Origin: Saccoglossus kowalevskii
Taxonomy: Eukaryota; Hemichordata; Enteropneusta; Harrimaniidae
Assembly: GCF_000003605.2 (NCBI RefSeq)
Contig: NW_003137327.1
Location: 55,034 to 83,420 of the forward strand
Direction: 5' to 3'
Length of the DNA stretch: 28,387 bases
Numbering within the stretch: the first letter of the stretch is position 1; the number at the start of each line of letters is the position of its first letter. The position numbers and the translations under genes are program-made. The notes below the pieces were generated by a model, which searched no databases, was not told the DNA's origin, and worked only from the letters and a program-made list of their open reading frames with translations. Shown piece after piece: positions 21,000 to 28,387 of the stretch.

Positions 21000-22560
21000 A
21001 TTCATATCTAGTTTCTCTAAACATCATTATTATGGGGATTAATATATTCACTTAGTGCAAAGTTGACAATATATAAATTATATTCAATTTGGATCCAGCA
21101 GAATGAGCAACGACGCGCAGAATATACTGTAATAGCAGTAGTAGCAGAGTGCGCATTTTCCTCTAAATGTGGATGAAATGCGGTCGCTAGAACTTTCGGG
21201 GAGGTGGTTCAGGTTGAACTTGTTTCGCTGTCGTCCTTGCGTGTTTTGAACATACAAGGAAACTTAAGCGTTTGAAAACAATCATAACACACGACCGATG
21301 CCTGATTTAAAAAGGAAACGCACCCGTATAAAACATTAAAAAAACAAATATATTGGAACTTCGAAAGATCTGATTATAATCTGACGAACTCCGTGATGAA
21401 AATGTTTTTGTGTTATAATTTTATAAATTGCGACTGGTAAATCGAAAGACTTTTTGGCCTGGAAAGGTTTCCTAAAATGTAGTGTTATAAAAGTAAGATT
21501 AAAATAAGATCCTAGCTTGGGCTTTATTGTTTTTTTTCTTGTTTTCATTAAATTATTTGTTTTATTATACCCAATTTTATCTGAAATTATTTATTTGATG
21601 GCAGTTCTTAAAAAGTGTTGTCAATTGTGAAAGCTCATAATATAAGATGTACGTAGTAATAATAATAATAAAAATATTAAAAATTATACTGAGTACAAGT
21701 AAAATAAAATGTATAAAAAATACATAACATACGAATACATCATATTTTAATCAAATTTGGAATTGGTCATCTACCTCGTCTGTTCAACTGTAATTTTCAA
21801 ATCAAACTTGTGACAGCGACACTCAATGTACATATCTACACACTTTATTGGGTAATAATTTATTTTAATTTGTTAATATATTTCTGTGAAATTAGTTCGA
21901 GATTATTTCCCACAGTTTACAAACTGAAAGTCGATCAACTCATCACAGTGCTTGTAAATGTAATACTGTTTTATAGTAACACAACAAATGACTCGTCTTT
22001 ACATATATATATATATAAACAAGTAACAATTTCCTGTTACTTACTACATTTCTAGGAATCAAATAAACAAAAAACGGTGACGCTGTCGTCTTCGCAAAAT
22101 CCAGCATTGAAGGGCGGCAAAATTTGTAATTTTTCGTATTTTAGGCAGTTTTGGGCAAAATGTGTTAAATGAACAAGATTGTAAGTCTTGACGATGCACA
22201 CCAATGTGCGCAATGACACAGCATAATGGAACGTTTAGAAGAACTCGGGAAAGATTATTCTGTTTGATTCAGAGTATCATGCTAAAGATGATGGAATGTC
22301 GGTGAGAACATGTCATTTTAATGTTATTTGACACTACAAATGACGAATACATTGGATTATTATTCATCGTGAACTGACAAATTCTTGTAGCACACACATG
22401 AGTATTCGTTTTAATGAAAAAAATGACAATATCCACCCGAGAATAGTAGTCAAACAATATTAACAATGCATGTTTTAGTTAATATATAGAAAAATCATCG
22501 TTCCTGCAAATGTAAGAAAAATAACAGTAAAGTTATTATTAACAATGAGTTTATGTTCCC
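21000..22560. other. AT-rich stretch, probable 5' intron of gene 4
   Basis: Very AT-rich, with short A/T simple repeats (TAATAATAATAATAA near 21657, a TA run near 22003). No supported exon or RNA gene. If the upstream 5' UTR exon is real, this is intron 1 of gene 4. Confidence 0.4.
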
Positions 22561-22565
22561 TACAG

Positions 22566-23680
22566 ATGTGTGTTCGTGTGTTTATGAAGATGGGTTTAAT
22601 CAGCCTACTATTGCAATTATATGATACGGTTTCAGAGACCGCAGGTGAGCAGTTACATTCCGAAAGAGCGCCACCATTGTGTTACTTAACAGCTAGGTTC
22701 CATTCACTCTGTGTTGTCTAATTATGGAATAGTATATACATACACCTTAAAGCGGGAGTGTCGTCACCTGCGCACGCGCGGGAATTGAGTCCCAAGCGAT
22801 TATAACACAACACACACTAAAACGCAAAGGCTCATGGGTAGACGCTTTTTTGTAAACAATGGCACGCTATGGCCATCAGACGCATGCGCAGGTGGCGACT
22901 CCCCCGCTTTAAGATCATACATGGAATCATATTAATGTCCCAAAATGGAATACAAGCAATTTTCACCAGTGTACTAGCGTTCAAAGCGCCACCACGCGGT
23001 TGCTAATTGATACATTTTGTTTTTACAGACCTTCGGGTGTACGGTATTCAAGTAACAACACCGACCCCCGGTGATGGCGCTGTGTCTTTCATATCTGGCA
23101 GGGAAACACTCACCCAACTGAAAACAATGATTATCAACAATGGGCCTGACACATTACCAGCAAACGTTGATGGTAATTTCGATCTGATACTCAGTCTTGA
23201 ATTCACGAACAACGACTTGACGCTCGACTATACTTACCCCATTTACGTAGAAGGTACCCAAGATGCGCAGAGATACGAGTCGATCGCTTTGTTGGAGAGT
23301 GCACTGTTCGACTCGATCAACGCCACTGTCACGATACCAGTGGAACACTGTACCAATATCAGTTATATCTGTATTAGCATACGCAATACCTTCCCTGGCG
23401 GTGTCATCGATGACGTTGCAGCCAACGATTATACTTGTTTACAGTTTCTTGATGGTTTTGAGAACGCTGGAATAAAAGAATGCGTTTCAGGTAATAATAC
23501 CACATCGTCAAGTTCATCGTCAGAAGCCTAGTCATAATTATATATTCATATGATAACAACACACACTAAAACACAAAGGCTCATGGGTAGACGCTTGTTT
23601 GTAAACAGTGACACGCTATGGCCATCTGACGCATGCGCAGGTGACGACTCTCCCGCTTTAACATAGAAGCCTACTCATAA

Positions 23681-23719
<39 letters not shown>

Positions 23720-26415
23720 TAAGGTGGTCATACATTGCATGATAACGTTCAATGTTTATTATGTACAACCATGGAGCTAATGTCTCACGGTACACTGAAA
23801 AAGTATTATTTTGTGTGTTTTTTTGACAAACTTGTTATATTTGTCAAAATCACTACAATGTTAAAGAAAAATTGCATTTTTGACACTTTTTAAAACCCAG
23901 ATTTTAAAAATAATTCAGGACAACAAAAGGTACCCCATCATTAATGTCTTATTTTTTTTCAGCATATGCCATAATATCTCTGATATAGGAGTCTATGGTA
24001 AACACGTTATAATACTGACAAACTGTGATTGTTGTTTTTTAAGTGCTCATAGTATCGCTACAACTAGATTTTTTCAATTCATAAAAAAATGTTGAAAAGA
24101 TTAGACTCGGTAACATTACATTGCTTTCATTGTCTCTTATCAGATTTAATCCCCAGCAATTTAAAAGTCACTTCTCCCTCAACCAATCTCTACTACACTC
24201 TCGATGCAAGCATCCCTGTCACCTTTGACCTGATGATTACGAATCTTGGAGAAGATTTCAACAAAATTTTTGACGGATCGTCAAATTATGAATTCGTTGC
24301 AAGCATCGCCAGCAACGACAACTTGGACAATGGCAATACAACTCGTATCACGTTTAATGTGGATGTAAGTTCAGCGTACGACCTGGGCGCTGGCATATCT
24401 AAATATGATACGATCATAGTTACATCATTGAAAGCAGACATTAAGATTCCATCAACAGACTGTAGTATATATCAGTACTTATGTATGAGTGTGACGGTAC
24501 CGAGTGGTGCTTCTTACACTGATGGTAACCTTGACAACAGTCATACGTGTTTACAGATGGGCAATGTCGAGGATGGATATGGAGGCATTAATCCATGTAC
24601 CAATAGTGGCAGTGAGTACAACATGCATTTTTATCGAGTTGCGCCCTCTAAGTTGTAGCTCCCAGAAAAAGAGGGAACTCTGTCTTCTAAAGATAATTTA
24701 AAATCAACCAAGACATTTTAGTAGGCAAGATAGATTTAATTTTGTTTTTCAACTGTGGTATGGAAACTAATGAAACATAAATGAAAGAATGAGCAGAAAT
24801 CGGATACACTTACTTATCTCTATGGTTTCTTCAGTTAGAGGTAAAAAGCTGATTTTAATATAGGGCTCTATTGAAAAGATGCGAGCCCCCCCCCCCCCAA
24901 TGCCCTCTACAGTTCAATTTTCTATCCCACTCTTTACAAAATCCAATATTTTTTTCCTATGGGTTCGAGTTAGAAAGAAAATACATTATATGTCCCGGTC
25001 AACGGCGTAGTGCACAATCAGTCACTTATATGGTGGTCGATGAAGTCGGTTGAAGTGCCGACATCTATTGCCACGATCTCTATGTCGATGTTTTTCAAGT
25101 TTGTCAAAATAGAGTTTGACGTCTGGCTTGTCTTCTAGTTATTTGTCAGGTTACTGGGTACCGGTATGTTCGTAAACTGATGTATTCCATCGACCGAGTA
25201 AAAAAACAGATTCAAAATTAAAATAAAATGTGAAAATGTGTTAACATTCTAAACAATGAACTATAGCGATCAATAAAATAGAGAAATAATAAAAAATGAT
25301 AATGACTCGATGATTCGTAAATCACAGTTACTAAATGATAGTCACGTGCGAGTGGATTAACATCCTGTTGAAACGGGTGAACGCCTCGGGTCACGGCGAG
25401 GAAAAGTGCGTGAATGGCGGCGTTTGATTGGATAACAAAAAATTGAGAGCGAAAAACAGCAAAATTTATCTGAGTTAATGTGATTGTCATAATTAAGACA
25501 GGACATTACTTAGTCGCAAACTATTGACATCCCATTTTTTATGCAGATCAAATTGCAATAAAAGGTCACGGAAGTGTGAAGTCGTCATTCAACTTTATTG
25601 AAAGCGAAATTAAAAACAATTACAAACGTGCCAGTGCTGCGTAATTTCTGGTTTGACCAACCTTTGGTTTTCGCGTCACATCATTACATAACATAACACA
25701 AACTATATAGTCTCTATAAAACATTATTCAGATTACCAAAACATTTGAAAAACCAACCTGACGTCTCTTTTATGAAAGCCAACGCGGTGATGGTCTGGTT
25801 CGGAATCTGGTTCTTCAAAAAGTGTTAGTACTGTGCCAGATTTAAGTTTTCGGCATTTGTTTTTAAATCCAAGGTGTTCTTTTATAAAATGAGGACAGTT
25901 GTTCAGCGAAAGAATATGCGGTATGATGGTATAGGGAGAATGTTCATTCCAACTTTTCTCATTGATTTTTCGGCTTTCGTCTACTAATGTCACATCTTCA
26001 TACTATTAAAATATATATTATTAAATGACGCAGTATTATAAAAGAATGGCGCAAGAGTATGGCTTCTTCTCGTATGTTTGCATATGGTGGCGCATTTTTA
26101 CTGCAGCTAGTGTCCAAGAGCTGAAAACTGTCAACTGCTTCAACTGTAGCATGACTACAACACGAGAAATATCTCAAATTTACTCGGGTACGATTAATCA
26201 TTTCAAGAAAAAATCGATGACTGTCCAATTCAGTTCACAAATCCAAAACGGTAAATGTGTAGGTGGGCATTTCACAGACACTTGAATGAAACGATCGTAA
26301 ATTACATAGCGCCAGCACACGGTCACAATAATTATTATTATTTTCAGGCACCGGGACGAACACAAATGTGTCGCTGGTAATTATGGTTTTAGTGCTGAAC
26401 TCCATTTTGCCCTGA
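22566..26415 (+). CDS. Gene 4: two-domain, GPI-like cell-surface glycoprotein
   Basis: Four exons (22566-22644, 23029-23490, 24144-24611, 26348-26415), all joined in phase 1, encode 358 residues. The ATG follows acceptor CCCTACAG directly. The signal peptide core is GLISLLLQLY (weaker than in the paralogs, with Met at 1, 7 and 9). Domain A is 27-180 and domain B 181-336, both with the family cysteine spacing; sequons include NAT, NIS and NTT. The last exon encodes STGTNTN followed by VSLVIMVLVLNSILP, a good GPI-signal shape. The intron before it is 1736 nt, much longer than in genes 1 and 2, and contains a candidate optional exon at 26107-26187. Read-through of the exon 2 donor would add a Ser-rich end and stop at 23531. 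Two MITE copies lie in its introns. Function unknown. Confidence 0.8.
22747..22912. mobile_element. TTAA-type MITE in gene 4 (between exons 1 and 2)
   Basis: A 166-bp element with TTAA at both ends and inverted repeats of about 34 bp (left TTAAAGCGGGAGTGTCGTCA, right in reverse TTAAAGCGGGGGAGTCGCCA), about 28 positions matching. Its inner part includes ACTCATGGG-like and GCATGCGCAGGTG strings shared with a second, truncated copy at 23553-23661. Confidence 0.8.
23491..23531 (+). other. Possible read-through end of gene 4 exon 2
   Basis: If the donor G|GTAATA is not used, the frame continues for 13 codons as GNNTTSSSSSSEA and stops at 23529-23531. This would give a soluble one-domain product with no anchor. 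In genes 1-3 the equivalent read-through stops after a few unremarkable residues. Confidence 0.2.
23522..23686. repeat. 22-bp direct repeat flanking the truncated MITE
   Basis: AGAAGCCTAGTCATAATTAT(AT) at 23522-23543 recurs at 23665-23686 with one mismatch. It encloses the MITE fragment at 23553-23661. The repeat is much longer than the 4-bp TTAA duplication expected from transposition. Confidence 0.8.
23553..23661. mobile_element. Truncated TTAA MITE in gene 4 (between exons 2 and 3)
   Basis: About 109 bp matching the right two thirds of the element at 22747-22912 with few differences (shared GGCTCATGGGTAGACGCTT, ACGCTATGGCCATC, GACGCATGCGCAGGTG, CCCGCTTTAA). The left terminal repeat is missing. 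The close match suggests recent spread or copying between neighbouring introns. Confidence 0.8.
23688..23716 (+). repeat. (TA)n microsatellite
   Basis: About 14 uninterrupted TA units just after the direct repeat flanking the truncated MITE, within a gene 4 intron. Confidence 0.9.
24886..24898 (+). repeat. C13 homopolymer
   Basis: Thirteen consecutive C residues in the last intron of gene 4. Length is prone to sequencing error. Confidence 0.8.
26107..26187 (+). other. Candidate optional exon in gene 4 last intron
   Basis: Bounded by acceptor TTTTTACTGCAG and donor TCGG|GTACGA, 81 nt, open, and phase 1 at both ends, so it could be included or skipped without shifting the frame. It would insert 27 residues with two cysteines and a Thr-rich patch (NCFNCSMTTT) between domain B and the anchor, the place where gene 3 has its stalk exon. 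No sequence similarity to that exon is evident, so chance remains possible. Confidence 0.3.
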
Positions 26416-26647
26416 AGATAAATGCTACCGAACATCGACCAGCTTGTGAATTTCGAGTTGACTTTATATTATAATAGTACTTTGATAACAGAACAAGTAC
26501 TAGCATAAACATCAACTAGTAACATTATCTATTTTCCCCAAGTCTTTTTATACCCGTATTTATCTTTATTACACTAATATTTATTCATTTTCTTTCATGC
26601 CAGTATATTGTACATTGTTATTTACATAAAATCTTTGTACAAGTGGA

Positions 26648-26653
26648 AATAAA
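26648..26653 (+). terminator. Candidate polyadenylation signal of gene 4
   Basis: AATAAA about 235 bp after the stop, followed by T/G-rich sequence (TTGTTTATATGT) near 26680. A sensible 3' UTR length for the gene. Confidence 0.5.
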
Positions 26654-26894
26654 CATAGCTTGCATCCGTGGTCTTAACTTGTTTATATGTACATGTACAT
26701 GTATTTCGAATCACTGGTGTTTTTCATTATTTCATCAAACTGCTACTTTTGCTGTACTAACAAGAGAACTTTCTTATACCGGTATTTACGGCAAACATTA
26801 CAATAATGTATAATTTCGAATACAACTTCACTCAAAGAAATAGATAGAACTACCGTCAGCTGAGAGTATTGGAGACACATTTAAAATTAATTCA

Positions 26895-27750
26895 AAATTA
26901 CTTGTACTTGAGATATTGATGAAAAAGCTGAAACCTAATTATGCAAATCACGTAATTAATATGAACAGATTTGAGTGTAAAACTAATGAGGTCTGCGCAG
27001 TGTAACAAATCATCTATGTACCAAGTTTAATTGAAATGTGATTAGAACTAAAATATGAATTATTATGCTAATAAGGGAATACGAACGCTTTTTAACCCAA
27101 AACTAATAAAGTTTTTACAATGTCCTAGATTATAAATGTACCAAGGTTTATTGAAATGTGATGATTAGTACTTGAGATATCAGTGTGAAAGTTGAAAATT
27201 GGTTAATTATGCAAATTGGGTCTTTACATAGTCTTAGATTCATTGAAATGTGACAATTAGTATTTGAGATATCAGTGAAAAAGCTGAAAATTAACTAATT
27301 ATGCCAATTAAGTAATTAATATGCACAATTATATATCAGGCCTCCGCATATCCCAGAGGATCTATGTAGCAAGTTTCATTGATATGTGATAATTAGTACT
27401 TGTGAAAGTAGCTGAAAATTGACTAATCATTATGCAAATTAGGTAATTAATATGCACCAACATTTTACCCAAAACTAATCGAATCTGCACATTAGTTCAG
27501 AGTCTCCATGTACCAATTTTCGTCAAAATCCAATGAGTGGTTCTTTAGATATCAGTGGAACAGTCATGGAACAGCCAAAAAATAGCTAAATATCATGCAA
27601 ATTAGGTAATTAATATGCATGAATTTTTACCAAAGTCTAATCAAATCACATTGGCCTGGAGCATATATGCACCAGGTTTTATCAACAACCGATGTGTGGA
27701 TCTTTAGATACCAGTGGAACAGACAAACGAGCACACACACATACAGACAG
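26895..27750 (+). repeat. Degenerate tandem repeat array
   Basis: Recurring blocks follow the order AATTGAAATGTGAT, AGTACTTGAGATATCAGTG, GAAAAAGCTGAAA, TTATGCAAATTAGGTAATTA, ATATGCAC. The ATGCAAATT-like core appears near 26941, 27064, 27209, 27301, 27432 and 27595, so spacing varies from about 92 to 163 bp. The last unit runs into ACAGACAAACGAGCACACAC and ACAGACAGG, a tail seen in some dispersed invertebrate repeats. No coding frame. Confidence 0.75.
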
Positions 27751-27880
27751 GCTAACTGCAAAGACTTCCATTGTGTGCATCGCACACAGGAGTCAAAAAG
27801 ACAAGCAGCCTCTCGGCTGAGATAGCTCAGCTTCTAGCAATGCACATTTCAACAAAAATTTTAAAATATCTCTTTTTACC

Positions 27881-28020
27881 AAAAATATTCATCAAAATTA
27901 GATAATTGAAAATATCAAGAAATGAACAAATCTGAGAGAGGTCTACCTGTAGTACCTATATGTATAATATCAAAACTGACAAAAATATTCATCAAAATTA
28001 GAGAAATAAAGATATCATGA
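27881..28020 (+). repeat. Two-unit direct repeat, 100-bp period
   Basis: AAAAATATTCATCAAAATTA occurs at 27881-27900 and again at 27981-28000, exactly 100 bp apart, and similarity continues downstream (AGATATCATGAAACA against AAATATCAAGAAATGAAC). Confidence 0.75.
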
Positions 28021-28245
28021 AACACAAATTTGAGGGGTTTGCCCAATGTACATATACCAGTATCAAAGCTATAAGAATTGTAGTTTTCAAGAAGTAGTCG
28101 AAAAGGTATACAAGATACAGACAGACAATCACTCATATGATGAGCTCAGCTAGACTAAGTCAACAGGGTAGGTAAACAAGGATTAAACACAGAAAAAAAC
28201 ACTCAGTCATCCATCTCTTTCCAAAGATGTGAAAATAATATCAGT

Positions 28246-28387
28246 GATTTAGTCTTGTCCATACCACCCCATTCATTTCATTGATTTAGTCTTGTTCAAA
28301 TGTTATCATTCATTTTAATGATTTAATCGTTTGTATAACTCATTCAATGACAGTTCAGTCCATAATTCATTTCAATGGTTAAGATTA
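28246..28387 (+). repeat. Minisatellite running off the window end
   Basis: Units begin GATTTAGTCTTGT at 28246 and 28283, then diverged forms at 28320 and 28349, each preceded by CATTCATTTCAAT-like sequence. The period is 37 bp for the first units and about 29 bp later. It is cut by the window edge. Confidence 0.7.

Noticed and set aside
24834-24841. Six-base microexon TTAGAG in gene 4 after acceptor TTTCTTCAG
   Set aside because: It would fit the phase, but six bases between AG and GT are too easily found by chance.
26895-27750. CRISPR-like array
   Set aside because: Units are degenerate with irregular spacing and no constant repeat/variable spacer structure, and the context is eukaryotic.

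Overview
This window is from an animal nuclear genome. It holds spliced genes with GT-AG introns, AATAAA signals, AT-rich intergenic DNA, TTAA-flanked MITE-like elements and minisatellites. The style (short introns, many small inverted-repeat elements, recurring GCGCCCTCT motifs) suggests a marine invertebrate, perhaps a hemichordate or another invertebrate deuterostome, but nothing here fixes the species.

The only genes I can support are four tandem paralogs on the + strand, here genes 1 to 4: CDS 4486-6833, 9349-11205, 16038-19542 and 22566-26415. Each spliced model stays open from ATG to stop and gives 361, 352, 388 and 358 residues. All share one plan: a signal-peptide exon; an exon for domain A (about 155 residues); an exon for domain B (about 155 residues); and a short last exon coding a hydrophobic C-terminus that looks like a GPI-attachment signal. 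Every coding intron is in phase 1. Domains A and B are homologous: all eight copies carry the cysteine pattern C-x6-C-x20/21-C-x14/15-C, a centrally placed N-Y-x-(F/L)-(V/I)-x-S type strand and several N-glycosylation sequons. I do not recognise the family. The N-x-G and strand pattern recalls CARDB/DUF11-like or Ig-like beta sandwiches, but that is inference. Genes 1 and 2 are a recent pair (domain B about three quarters identical by eye), while genes 3 and 4 form an older pair. Gene 3 has an extra Thr/Pro/Ser stalk exon. Gene 4 has a possible optional 81-nt exon and a possible read-through end after domain A.

Layout: 1-3560 has no gene, only dispersed repeats and a perfect 36-bp palindrome. 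Gene 1 follows, then a spacer of about 2.4 kb with a long hairpin and AGAGGGCGC (CTCF-core-like) motifs. Gene 2 is followed by about 4 kb without genes (one minisatellite), then genes 3 and 4, separated by about 3 kb. After 26.65 kb there is only repeat DNA: a degenerate array, a 100-bp direct repeat and a minisatellite of about 37 bp that runs off the end. TTAA-type MITEs sit in introns of genes 2, 3 and 4.

The four products are probably secreted or lipid-anchored cell-surface glycoproteins that diversified by tandem duplication. Their function is unknown.
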